Positions 9,939 through 19,900 of a stretch of 64,000 bases of DNA are shown here, one piece after another. Origin of the DNA: JAXMAR01 sp046350295 (GTDB lineage Bacteria > Planctomycetota > Planctomycetia > Gemmatales > Gemmataceae); assembly GCA_046350295.1 (NCBI GenBank), contig JAXMAR010000026.1:1-64000 (forward strand), given 5' to 3'. Position 1 is the stretch's first letter, and every line of letters starts with the position of its first letter. A model generated the notes under the pieces. It was given only the letters and a program-made list of their open reading frames with translations, made no database searches and had not been told where the DNA came from. Both the position numbers and the translations under genes were made by a program.

Positions 9939-10631
9939 TCAGTCGGGCTGCGGCGTCTTCACGCCGTGCGTTTTCAGCTCGCGGACGCGGGCGGTCAGGT
10001 CGCTCTCGTCGGGATGGCGGGACAGGACGCGCTCATAGAGTACCAGGGCGCGCTCGGGCATGTTGGTCTCCTCGTAGAGGACGCCGAGTTGCGTGAGCGC
10101 CAGGCGGTTGCCGGGGTCGATGCTGAGGGCGTGTTGCAGGCGTTCGAGCGCTTCGGGGTAGGCGCGTTGCTGGCGCAGGCGCCAGCCCTGGATGGCGTGG
10201 GCGTCGGCGAGGGTCGGCTCCTTGGCGAGCCAGTCGTCGATCATGCGGTTGGCCTCGGCGGAGCGGCCCAGGCGATAGAGGAGAGCGGCGTAAGCGTGGC
10301 GCGCCTGGCCGTGCCTGGGGTCGAGTTCGAGGCATTGCGTGTAGTATTGCTCGGCGCGGACATTGTCGCCGAGCCGATCACTGCACTGGGCGAGGTTATA
10401 CACGAGGCCGGCGTCCTGCGGCGTCAGCGTCAGAGCCAGCTCGAATGATTCGCGGGCATGCCGGTAGTCCCCCTTCGAGAAAAGGAAGACGCCGTCGTCG
10501 TTGATTTCCTTGACGCGGTGATTGATGGCGGAAGGGCAGCCGGGCAGGCAAGCGAGGCAGACCAGGCAAAGCAAGGCGCGGAAGGCGCCTCGGCAGATGG
10601 CAACGTCGGGTTGAGCGCGCGGAAAGGGCAT
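9939..10631 (-). CDS. TPR-repeat lipoprotein
   Basis: A 230-residue protein with a lipoprotein signal: hydrophobic stretch ALLCLVCLACLPGC ending in a lipobox cysteine near residue 32. Mature sequence is a run of tetratricopeptide repeats, each with the W/L-G-Y-A-P-like spacing, for example AEQYYTQCLELDPRHGQARH and ALERLQHALSIDPGNRLALT. Such proteins act as scaffolds at the membrane; the partner is unknown. It is convergent with the trmB-like gene, 27 bp away, and lies 56 bp downstream of rpsT on the same strand. Confidence 0.8.
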   Translation of the reverse strand: MPFPRAQPDVAICRGAFRALLCLVCLACLPGCPSAINHRVKEINDDGVFLFSKGDYRHARESFELALTLTPQDAGLVYNLAQCSDRLGDNVRAEQYYTQCLELDPRHGQARHAYAALLYRLGRSAEANRMIDDWLAKEPTLADAHAIQGWRLRQQRAYPEALERLQHALSIDPGNRLALTQLGVLYEETNMPERALVLYERVLSRHPDESDLTARVRELKTHGVKTPQPD

Positions 10632-10687
10632 GGTCGCCTCCGGGGGAGGGGACCATAGGAGAACGCCGCGAAAAAAGAAAGGGGAGA

Positions 10688-10969
10688 TCAGCTCGGCTTG
10701 GCCGCCTTCGACTTCTGGTTGAGTTGACGCGTCAGGCGCGACTTTTTGCGTGCCGCGGCGTTGGGGTGGATCACGCCCTTGGCGGCCGCCTTGTCCAGCT
10801 TCTTGATGGCGGCTTTCAGTTCCTGCCGCAGCTGGTCAGGCGAGGCGTCCTTGGGGGCCTCGGCGAACTTGCGAACTTGGAGGCGGACGCCCTTGCGCGT
10901 CGCCTTGTTGCGCAGGCGTCGCTTCTCGTACTGCCGCAGCCGCTTCTTGGCACTCTTCGTATGTGGCAT
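10688..10969 (-). CDS. rpsT: 30S ribosomal protein S20
   Basis: A 93-residue, strongly basic protein beginning MPHTKSAKKRLRQYEKRR, the canonical S20 N-terminus, with the helical core KATRKGVRLQVRKF and the conserved terminal block KGVIHPNAAARKKSRL. S20 binds 16S rRNA in the body of the 30S subunit. The start at 10969 is fixed by homology; the frame is open for another 190 codons upstream without coding character. Stand-alone gene, as usual for rpsT. Confidence 0.97.
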   Translation of the reverse strand: MPHTKSAKKRLRQYEKRRLRNKATRKGVRLQVRKFAEAPKDASPDQLRQELKAAIKKLDKAAAKGVIHPNAAARKKSRLTRQLNQKSKAAKPS

Positions 10970-11160
10970 CGCTGACCCGAGGATGGAAGGCGGTGGAAAC
11001 CAAAAAAGTAGCTTAGAGGAAGGGGACGCCGCCGACAAGGCGCCGGATGATCTCAATGCGTCCTTCACGGGAATTATGAGAATGAAACTTGAATCGCCGC
11101 CACGGGCATTCCAGAATGTACGTTTGCTCTCCTCGCCCGGCTTCACAGGTTCGAACCAAC

Positions 11161-12399
11161 ATGCCTTTTCTTGTGACGTGTCCGCGTTGCCGCGAAAAGA
11201 ATACCGTTGAGGCAAGTCAGGCCGGACAGGTGTTCCGCTGTCCCAAGTGCTCCCAGCCGGTCCGCCTGCCCGCCGTGATGGGTTCTGCCGCGCCGGCGCC
11301 TGCCGCTGCTGCTTCCTCCCTTCGCCGGCCGCTTCCGCCGCGGCGCCCGCCGCCGCGGCGCCGCCTACGCGCCCCACATCCCCGCCGACTGCCACTCCTG
11401 CTGCCGCGCCACCGGCGCCGTCGCTGCCGCCGCCCCACTTGCGGCTCCAGCGCCCCTGCCCCGGTCGCGCCGCCCCCGCCCGCCCTGGCCATTCCGCCTT
11501 CGCCGCCGCTGTCCCCCACTGCCGGCATTCAGGGGAAGCCGATTCCACTCGCGACGCCTCTACCGAACCTCGGCCCGCCCCCGGTCCCGGCGGACGCCAT
11601 CCGCGACAGGCCGCCGCCCATGCGCTCGTGGCAGGATCAGGACCTGCCCATGGCGGAGCGCATCGAGGAGCCGGCGCGCCGGCGCCGCGATCGGGAGGAC
11701 GCGGACCTGGAGGACGCGGACCTGGAGGAATTCAACCGCCGCGGCCGGGCGCCGACGCCGACCGGCAAGAAACCGTCGCTGTTTCTGCAGGTCGTCGGCG
11801 TGGCCGGCGGCATTCTCGGCGCGATCCTCGGCCGCGTCGTCGGGCTCCCCGTGTTGATCGTCGCCGCTTTCGGCTTTTTGGTCGGCACGCCGCTCTATTT
11901 CCTGACCAGCGGGCGGCGCCGCAACATGGCGCCCGCTGGGGGCGTGCAGGCGGGCCACGCGCTCTGGATGCTGCTCGGCGCGACCTTGATCGCCGCGGGC
12001 GCCTTCCGCGACGTGGTCGCGCAGGTTCCCATCTGGATCTTCGTCGAAGGCGTGCTCTTCCTCGCGGGCGCCATCACGGTCGTCTTGCTGCCGTACCTCC
12101 CGGTGATCATCGTCATGACCGTCTATCAGGTCGCGGCTTTCGGCGTGAATATCTACAGCCTCACGCAGCATCCCGATCCGGAGATTGCCAAGGCGATCTT
12201 CCTGCACATGAGCCTGCGCGCCTTCGCCGTCGCGCTCATGTTCGAAGCGTTTTTCCGAAAAGTGGAAGAGCAACGCCCCCCGCGGCGCCGCCCCCGGGAC
12301 GACGACGACGCGCCGCCGTTTGCCGACGAAGGACCCGACGACCGGCGCTGGCCCGACGAACGTTTCCCGCCCGATGAACGCCGCGTACACGACAGGTAG
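11161..12399 (+). CDS. Zinc-ribbon, Pro/Ala linker and membrane-helix protein
   Basis: Starts with a C-x2-C...C-x2-C ribbon (VTCPRCREKNTVEASQAG then VFRCPKCSQPV), the MJ0042-like finger common in planctomycetes. A long linker follows, then about five hydrophobic helices from residue 200 to 355 (LFLQVVGVAGGILGAILG, LPVLIVAAFGFLVGTPLY, and others) and an acidic/arginine tail. Within the linker, 11320-11450 reads in this frame as Arg-rich nonsense but in the next frame as a plain Ala/Pro/Thr linker (PTRPTSPPTATPAAAPPAP), so two compensating indels are likely there. No function is assigned. Confidence 0.65.
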   Translation: MPFLVTCPRCREKNTVEASQAGQVFRCPKCSQPVRLPAVMGSAAPAPAAAASSLRRPLPPRRPPPRRRLRAPHPRRLPLLLPRHRRRRCRRPTCGSSAPAPVAPPPPALAIPPSPPLSPTAGIQGKPIPLATPLPNLGPPPVPADAIRDRPPPMRSWQDQDLPMAERIEEPARRRRDREDADLEDADLEEFNRRGRAPTPTGKKPSLFLQVVGVAGGILGAILGRVVGLPVLIVAAFGFLVGTPLYFLTSGRRRNMAPAGGVQAGHALWMLLGATLIAAGAFRDVVAQVPIWIFVEGVLFLAGAITVVLLPYLPVIIVMTVYQVAAFGVNIYSLTQHPDPEIAKAIFLHMSLRAFAVALMFEAFFRKVEEQRPPRRRPRDDDDAPPFADEGPDDRRWPDERFPPDERRVHDR

Positions 12400-12881
12400 T
12401 GCTGCTCGTGGTCTTCCGCAAAGTGAGCCGGGACCTTGGTCTGCCAGGCCGGCAGGCGAGGCCGCCTGCCCCACTTCTTCTGCTGGCGCCGCCGTGGCGC
12501 CAAGCGCGGCAGCTTTGGCACATTCGGCGTTTTTCCGCTTGACGGCGGTAGAGCCATTCCTAACATGGGTCTGACTTATGGATGCTCTCTCGCATCCGAC
12601 CGCTTGCCTGCCACGGATGAACCGTCCCGCCTCTCGACTGGGACCGCGTCAGGATTGACCTGCTGATCGCTCGTTCGGCTTATTTCCCTCTTTGAAAAAC
12701 TAGCTCGCTCGCCAACGGTCGCTTCGGCCTTTCCCGCCGCTGCGCCTCGAGGCTCTCGCTGCGCCCCGGCGGTCCAACGTCGCGGCGTCCACCGTAGTTG
12801 GCAACTTCGTGCCTCTTGTCCGGGCCGCGTGCGACCCGGCCGGGGGCCTTTTTGTTCCTTCAGCGAATAGGAGGATCCCAA
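12400..12881. other. Intergenic stretch without a supported gene
   Basis: About 480 bases between two plus-strand genes. A GC-rich hairpin (GGCAGGCG / CGCCTGCC, 12451-12470) follows the upstream stop and could end transcription, though it lacks a T run. Open frames here are short and without coding character. The far end carries the ribosome site of the next gene. Confidence 0.5.
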
Positions 12882-13721
12882 ATGCTGAAACTGACCACCC
12901 TGGCTCTTCTGATGTCCGTCGCCCAGCCGGCCGCCGAGCCGATCTGGCAGGAGGATTACACCAAGGCCACGGATATGGCCATCGAGCAGAAGAAGGATCT
13001 CGTCATCTACTTCCGTGACAAGGGAGAACTCGACACGCCGCTCGACAACGCCGAAGTCAAGAAACAGCTAGGCAACTTCATCTGCCTCAAGCTTCCTGTC
13101 GACTACAAGGTCAAGGACAAGGCGTTGCTCGAATACTCCGCCCTCGAAGACATGACGGGCAAGCCGGGCCTTGTGGTCGTCAGCTATCACGACAAGAAGC
13201 TCGACACGTTCGCGACGCCGATCTCGGTGCATCCGGTCGCGTCGAGCCGGTATCGCTGGGTGCCCGCCTACGGCGCCGAACAGATCAAGGTGACGCTCAA
13301 TCTCCCCGCCCACGCCACGCTCAGCCAGCGCAGCATGATCTACGCCATCTGCGTGCATCCGGAGGCGCCGCAGAGCGTCTATTGCACGTGCCATCCCGCC
13401 TTCCTGGCCCATGCCTGCAATCACTGCGCGCGCCAGGCCGGCGCCCAGCGCCAGCACCACGCCGATCTCGCCTCCGCCTCCAATTCGCTGCGCGGCAAGG
13501 TCGAGCGCGGCTTCAGCGGCGCGCAGGAAGTGGTCGCCGAATCGTGGGGCCGCTTCGTCGGCGGCGAGAACGTCCTGGAGGCGTCCTTCTCGTGCATCGA
13601 CGCCTGGCGTCATTCGCCGGGCCACTGGGGCGCCGTCGCCGGCCGGCACACCTACTTCGGCTACGACATCGCCCGCGCCGCCAACGGCACCTGGTACGCC
13701 ACCGGCATCTTCGGGCATTGA
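12882..13721 (+). CDS. Secreted protein with thioredoxin-like N-terminus and CAP domain
   Basis: The ATG at 12882 has TAGGAGGA seven bases upstream and opens a signal peptide (MLKLTTLALLMSVAQPA). Residues 25-110 resemble a thioredoxin-like domain without a redox CxxC (DLVIYFRDKGELD). The C-terminal 90 residues match the CAP/SCP fold: SLRGKVERGFSGAQEVVAE with the first metal-site region, then WRHSPGHWGAVAGRHTYFGY and GTWYATGIFG. CAP proteins are extracellular and of varied roles. A Cys/His-rich patch (CTCHPAFLAHACNHC) sits between the two domains and may bind metal. An intrinsic terminator follows. Confidence 0.7.
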   Translation: MLKLTTLALLMSVAQPAAEPIWQEDYTKATDMAIEQKKDLVIYFRDKGELDTPLDNAEVKKQLGNFICLKLPVDYKVKDKALLEYSALEDMTGKPGLVVVSYHDKKLDTFATPISVHPVASSRYRWVPAYGAEQIKVTLNLPAHATLSQRSMIYAICVHPEAPQSVYCTCHPAFLAHACNHCARQAGAQRQHHADLASASNSLRGKVERGFSGAQEVVAESWGRFVGGENVLEASFSCIDAWRHSPGHWGAVAGRHTYFGYDIARAANGTWYATGIFGH

Positions 13722-13754
13722 CAACCGACAACCGGCTGCCTCAATGACGTCAAA

Positions 13755-13787
13755 AGCCAGGCTCCCGCGATAGGAGCCTGGCTTTTT
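13755..13787 (+). terminator. Rho-independent terminator after the CAP-domain gene
   Basis: An 11-bp perfect stem (AGCCAGGCTCC / GGAGCCTGGCT) with a short loop, followed by five T residues, 34 bases beyond the stop codon. It also separates the plus-strand gene from the convergent xisHI pair. Confidence 0.9.
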
Positions 13788-13821
13788 ATGGGAACCGCGT
13801 GGCGCCCGACGGATTTCAATG

Positions 13822-14157
13822 TCACGCCACCGCAGACCCGGTGTGCTTTCGCACCTCCGGAATGCGGTAACCGAGAACGATATGCTCAGCCGGAATGCCG
13901 TTTTCGTGGAGCGTGGAAGCCAGTCCCTCTTCCGTCCCGTCGTGCTGAATCCAAACTTTGTCGCCGACGATATCCACGTGGGCAACCGTTCCGTAGACCC
14001 GGCGCTGGTTTCCCCACCCGACCGAAATCAGTAAGTAATGGTCTCGGTTCCGGTCGAATACAAGCTGGTATTCGATGTTGCCCGTCGATGGTGGCGTGTC
14101 CGCATGGGCGCACAGCGCGTGCTCGACGATCTCTCGATAGCGCGTCAGGGTATCCAT
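13822..14157 (-). CDS. xisI: XisI-family protein
   Basis: A 111-residue protein starting MDTLTRYREIVEHAL and containing YQLVFDRNRDHYLLISVGW, VDIVGDKVWIQHDGTE and AEHIVLGYRIPEVRKHT, the conserved blocks of XisI, named for control of fdxN-element excision in heterocystous cyanobacteria. Homologues occur outside cyanobacteria with no excision element, always beside xisH. The two genes overlap by 13 bases, so translation is coupled. Biochemical role is unresolved; a toxin-antitoxin-like or nuclease-inhibitor role is an inference. Confidence 0.88.
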   Translation of the reverse strand: MDTLTRYREIVEHALCAHADTPPSTGNIEYQLVFDRNRDHYLLISVGWGNQRRVYGTVAHVDIVGDKVWIQHDGTEEGLASTLHENGIPAEHIVLGYRIPEVRKHTGSAVA

Positions 14158-14558
14158 CGCACGATCTCCTCCTTCACCGGGTCGAAACTGAAGCCGCGGA
14201 AAAGGTTCTTTTCAAGAAGTAGCTTGCCGAGGGGCTCGTCGAACATCTGTGCCACGTCGTAAGGCATCGCAAGGAGAATCTCCCGATCCGGCTCAATCTG
14301 CGACAGGACCGCTCGGTAGAGCATGAACTGTCCCATGGCTTGTTCCAAATCCTGCAGCAGGGACTTTCCGAGAAAGCTCTTCACCTCGACCGCTATCCGC
14401 CGATTGAAGCGCGCTGCCGCCAAAAGCCGTTCTGCGCCCAGATCCGCGTACATTTTCAAGTCGGCGAAGGCGATGTAGAACGGATCGTGCGTGATCTCCC
14501 AGCCATCCTTGATCAGCGCGTTTCGCGCCGCATCATGATACGTGTCCTTGCCCGGCAT
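14145..14558 (-). CDS. xisH: XisH-family PD-(D/E)xK nuclease-like protein
   Basis: A 137-residue protein with AARNALIKDGWEITHDP at the N-terminus, an acidic residue in FADLKMYADLG, and a nuclease-like E-x-K in RRIAVEVKSFLGKS, followed by DLEQAMGQFMLYRAVL. These blocks define XisH. The fold is that of restriction-endonuclease-like PD-(D/E)xK proteins, so it may cut or bind DNA. Its stop region overlaps the xisI start. The neighbouring restriction-like operon at 16.1-23.6 kb makes this an accessory zone; the pair may have arrived by transfer. Confidence 0.88.
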   Translation of the reverse strand: MPGKDTYHDAARNALIKDGWEITHDPFYIAFADLKMYADLGAERLLAAARFNRRIAVEVKSFLGKSLLQDLEQAMGQFMLYRAVLSQIEPDREILLAMPYDVAQMFDEPLGKLLLEKNLFRGFSFDPVKEEIVRWIP

Positions 14559-14694
14559 GGGCGACTCCTTCCTGGCAATCTAACCCGCGACGCCCTCAGT
14601 TTCAATCGACGGTCGAAAGGTCCGCACTGTTCTCCTTCACGCCGCGCCCGAATAATGGATTGGCCTCACCAAGCCCCCAGGGGGAATCCGATCC

Positions 14695-15840
<1,146 letters not shown>

Positions 15841-16090
15841 CCGCGCCCGCCACAACCGCTCCACGCCACCTCCACGCCAAGTAGTTTGGCGCGGACCCCT
15901 CCACCTCAAGCATCAACCCCCAAACATCTTCCGCCACCGTTTCGACCTGCACGCCAACACGCCAACCCCCACCCCCCACAACCGACCTATGAAATCGCGC
16001 CGCTCTCGCTTACCATAAACACAAGACGACAACCAGGCGCCAGCCCGCCACTAACGAATTTGCATTTCATTGCATTTCAACACGGCATAG

Positions 16091-16774
16091 TTACTGAAAC
16101 GCTCGCCGTCCCTTGCCGCTGGTTTCAAGAACTTCCCGAAGCACGTCAAGTTCATAGAGACGCGCGCCCAAGTCCACCATCCAGGTGTTCGTAGTATCTT
16201 CCAATGTGAAAAGCACCTGACCCCTTTGGACAATCGACCGTGCTATTGTTTCCGTCTTGCCCCCTGGCGACGCGTAGGGAACAAACACCGCTACACTCAG
16301 GGCTGCGATGAGTTCATTACGGGTCTGGGCTTGGGCGCTCGTCGGGCGGCCAACGGCGCCGCCAAAGGGAGAGACAACCGCTAGACGTCCCGCGTCGATC
16401 CTCTCGCGCCAAGCCGGCGGCATGCGTGCTTTGTCGATGCCTCGCGCAGCGCACAAGATGACAGGCTGGTCCCCCCGAAAGAGGAAGCCCAGGCACTCCT
16501 TTTCCATCGGAGAGTGAAAGCCACCAGCGACCATGATCCCGGCGTCGCGCAGCTCTCGCATAGCGTCGAAAGTGCGGCTCACCACGCTTCCTGGACACTG
16601 GACGGAACAGATTAGGCCCAGGCTCCTCTGGGACAGAAGGTCGCGCTTTCCGCGACCGTGAAGCGTGCGCCACCGGTCCGCCATAGGATGCGCGGCCAGG
16701 ACTTGAGGGTAATCAGCGTCGTGCGTCGACAATGTCCACGCTTGGCTATCGGAGCCCTTTGACCGCGCCATCAT
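16091..16774 (-). CDS. DprA/SLOG-like protein, last gene of defence operon
   Basis: About 227 residues from the ATG at 16774 (a second ATG follows directly), with GAAGAG upstream. The core is a Rossmann-type DprA fold: strand and helix LGLICSVQCPGSVVSRTF, a glycine turn in DAGIMVAGGFHSPMEKEC, strand QPVILCAARGID, a DprA-like block RNELIAALSVAVFVPYAS and GGKTETIARSIVQRGQVLF. It lacks the N-terminal SAM and C-terminal winged-helix domains of competence DprA. Stand-alone SLOG proteins of this type often sit in defence loci. It is 16 bases behind the sigma-4-like gene, and GC content is lower than in the surrounding housekeeping genes. Confidence 0.75.
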   Translation of the reverse strand: MMARSKGSDSQAWTLSTHDADYPQVLAAHPMADRWRTLHGRGKRDLLSQRSLGLICSVQCPGSVVSRTFDAMRELRDAGIMVAGGFHSPMEKECLGFLFRGDQPVILCAARGIDKARMPPAWRERIDAGRLAVVSPFGGAVGRPTSAQAQTRNELIAALSVAVFVPYASPGGKTETIARSIVQRGQVLFTLEDTTNTWMVDLGARLYELDVLREVLETSGKGRRAFQ

Positions 16775-16790
16775 GATCTCTTCGCGTAGG

Positions 16791-16946
16791 CTACTCGTCT
16801 TGATCGAGATTCGGCGTATCGAAATCTTCGCGAAGGCCGGCAAGCAGACGAAGAAGTTTGTTCTTCGCGACCGCCTCGATCTGGCGAATACGCTCGCGCG
16901 TGAGACCAAGCTGGTCCGCGACCTCTTGCAGAGTGTGCACCTTCAA
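16791..16946 (-). CDS. Stand-alone sigma-70 region 4 helix-turn-helix protein, 51 residues
   Basis: A small gene read directly from the minus strand. It starts with TTG at 16946, overlapping the methylase TGA (TTGA), and stops with TAG at 16791. The sequence contains TLQEVADQLGLTRERIRQIE, an almost perfect match to the DNA-binding helix-turn-helix of sigma-70 region 4.2, followed by a short Leu-rich helix and acidic tail. There is no region 2, so it cannot be a complete sigma factor; it may bind -35-like DNA as a regulator of the operon or dock on RNA polymerase. An alternative is a C-terminal extension of the methylase joined by a frameshift, but the methylase already ends in a normal way. 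Confidence 0.75.
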   Translation of the reverse strand: MKVHTLQEVADQLGLTRERIRQIEAVAKNKLLRLLAGLREDFDTPNLDQDE

Positions 16947-19900
16947 GGCGATTCGTCCGTGTCGGTTTCGTCCTGCCCCATGCGGTACTTGATGTCATAG
17001 TTGATGATGAAGTCGAGCTCTTCAGGCGCAAAACCGTAGTGCTGGGCCAATACGATATCAATCTCGTCGATCACAGGCTTGCACTCCCCGTATCGGAACG
17101 TCTGAATCTCAAGGCCGCTCTTGACCATCGTTGTTGAGGTCTGCTTCAATTCTGCCAGGTAACGATCTCCCAGCAAGGCCAACTGGCGTTTCACTGAGCT
17201 TGCTACAATGTCGGGATTCACGGTGAATGCGAGTAAGTCGCGGCGATTCAGGTTGCGGCAATCAGATAACACATTCCAAAACCAAAAGAACGTTGAGGAG
17301 CTTAGGATGGCAATCGCTGCCCTACAAGCTTGGAGTGAATCAAAAGCGAGTTCCTTCAGTTCGGAAGGCAGTACCTGTCGTCCAGTCTTTAGCTCCGTTA
17401 TCCGGGGAACCGAATCCAGGAACGCAAGGAAGTACCCGAACTTACGAGTGTAGAAGACACGGTGGCTGCCATTTGGACGAAGCGCATCTGATAGCTTCGC
17501 TAAGACTTCCGTGACGCGCTGGAATGCCGACACTTCAAGCGCGCTTCCCAGTTTTTCCAACGATGCTTCAAATACTGCGAAGTTTCGGTGTGGCGGCGCG
17601 TACTCGATGCGCCCTTGAAAAAGACTCGGAAATTCGTCTCTGGTCCAGCGATAGTAGCGCCCGGTAAAAATGATTGACTGTTCACTATCAGAACGGCGGC
17701 CAAGCAGAATTGTGAGCCGTTTCTGAGCGCCGTCAAAGAGTTGCGAGGGTCGGTTTGCAAACGATGAAACCCACAGAGGGTCTAGGGACTGAATGGACAG
17801 CCGCTGAAGCGACTCAAAGCCATCCGTACCAAAGATCGAAATGGGTAGAATCAGGCCCAAACGGCCAGTGTTAGAGAGCAAGTAGAATCCGCGTTCCGTG
17901 CAAAATGCGTAGAGATCGCCGCACGGCAAAGTCTTTAGTCCGCGCACCGTATACGTGTTTCTGACATCTTTGTATTCCACATATGGCGGATTCCCAATCA
18001 CCACATCGAACCCGCCGTTCTTCATGATTCCATAGAATTCGACGAACCAGTGGAACGGCAGGTGGCTCTTCTTCCAGGCGTCGAAGCTCTTCTGGTGTCG
18101 CAGGTCGATCCCGTATTCGCTGGCCAGGTAGCGGTCGAGCTCCTGGTCGAGCTTGGCCAGGCGGCGGCGCAGGTCCTGTTTGTCCTTGAGCGTGACCTTG
18201 CCGCCGTGCTTGGTCTGCTGGGCGCGGAACTGCTTGAAGCATCTCTCCACGGTCAGCGCTTCCTCCTCGATGCGCGCGACCGCCGGGCTTGCATCCGAAT
18301 CGAGCAAGGCGGGCATAGCGCTTTCCTTGTCATACTTCTTGAGAAGCGACGCCTTGACCTCATTGAGCGATACGTAGCCGACCAGCGTGTTTCCGGCCCG
18401 GATGTTGAAATCGATGTCCGGCAAGGGCTCGATCTGGCCGACGTTCTCGACCTGGGCCACGAGCTTGAGGAAGAGGCGCAGCTTGCAGATCTCGACCGCC
18501 TCCTCCATGATGTCCACGCCGAAAAGGTTGCTGATGATGATGGACTTGAGGATGAAGTACTTGTCGCTGGGATGCTGGCCGATCTGCGCCAGGACGGCCT
18601 TGAAGTCCTTGAACTTCTCCGGGTGGTGGTTGCTCAGCGCCAGCTCCTCGACGAACTGCTCCATGCGCTCCAGGCAATCGCTGTAAAGCGTTTCCAGGAT
18701 CCGCAGGGCGGCGAACAGGAAGGCGCCCGAGCCGCAGGCCGGATCGAGCACGGTCACCTGCTGGATCGCTTGCCAGAAGGCGCGCAACAGCTCCGGCCCC
18801 TCGCTGTTGCCGATGGCGTCGCGGGCAAACTGCCAGATATCCAGGTTGAGCGTGATCAGGTCGTTGATCTCGTGGACTTCCCCCTTGCGCAGCTTGTCGC
18901 GCAGCTCCAGGCAGCGCTGCCGCCTGGCCACGTGCTCGCGCCAGGTCTCGGTGGGGAGCGCGTAGGGCTCGGACGCCGGCCGGTTCCAGCCGCCCCGCTT
19001 GGCCACGTCGGTCAACCCCTGGGCCACCGCCGGCGGCAGCGGCGCCACGTCGCCCCCCGGCGCCATCACGCCATGCCGCATGGCCGGGTAGATGTAGCGG
19101 TCCGGATCGTCGCGCAAGAGCCGCCACAGGAAGCTGTCGGGCTTGAAGGCGATCGGGCACTTCTTCTCGGCCGCGCCGAAGAGGAAGGGGATGATCGTGT
19201 TTTTGCTGATGTATTCGGTGATGTCTTCCTTGGTGTAGTAGGCCCCCATCTGCTTCTGGTTGATGTACTTTTCGAAGATGTAGCCGACGACGTCCGGGTT
19301 GATCTCGTTGCCGGCGCGCATGGGCCGCTCGTCCAGGTGCCAGGAGAACTCATCGAAGAAGGCGAAGAGCTTCTCGAAGGCCCTGTCGGGGATGTCGATT
19401 TCGGGATTGCTCTCTTCGAGCTGGTGCACTTCGAAGAAGCCGCCGTTGAGGTAGGGGACCTTGCCCAACAGCTTCTCCAGATCGCGGTCAAGCTTGCGCT
19501 CCGTCTCATGCTTGCCAAGGCCCTCGTGAAAGAGACGCAAGAGGAAGTAGCGGTAGAAGGACTGGAACTTGTCCTTGCCCTTGAGGTCGCGCACCTGCTT
19601 CATGCGGCTCTGCAGGTAGTTGGTGTCGCCGTCCAAGAAGCCCTTCTTCTGGATGAAGTAGACGAACATCATGCGGTTGAGCATGAGCGAGGTGTACCAC
19701 TCGAGGTCCCCCTGGGCCTTGATGCCCTTGATGAACTTGAGGAACGCGGCATGCTCCGCCTTGAAGCGGTCGTAGAACTTCTTGGTGACCTTATCGACGT
19801 CGAACGCGGCCTTGGCCTTGCCGGCGACGTCGGGCAGAGCGATCGTCTCCTCCTCCTCCATGCTGACGGCGATGCGCTCCAACCGCTGGATGAGGGCGTC

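Noticed and set aside
11140..11160. tRNA T-arm-like GGTTCGAACC
   Set aside because: No acceptor, D or anticodon arm can be built around it.
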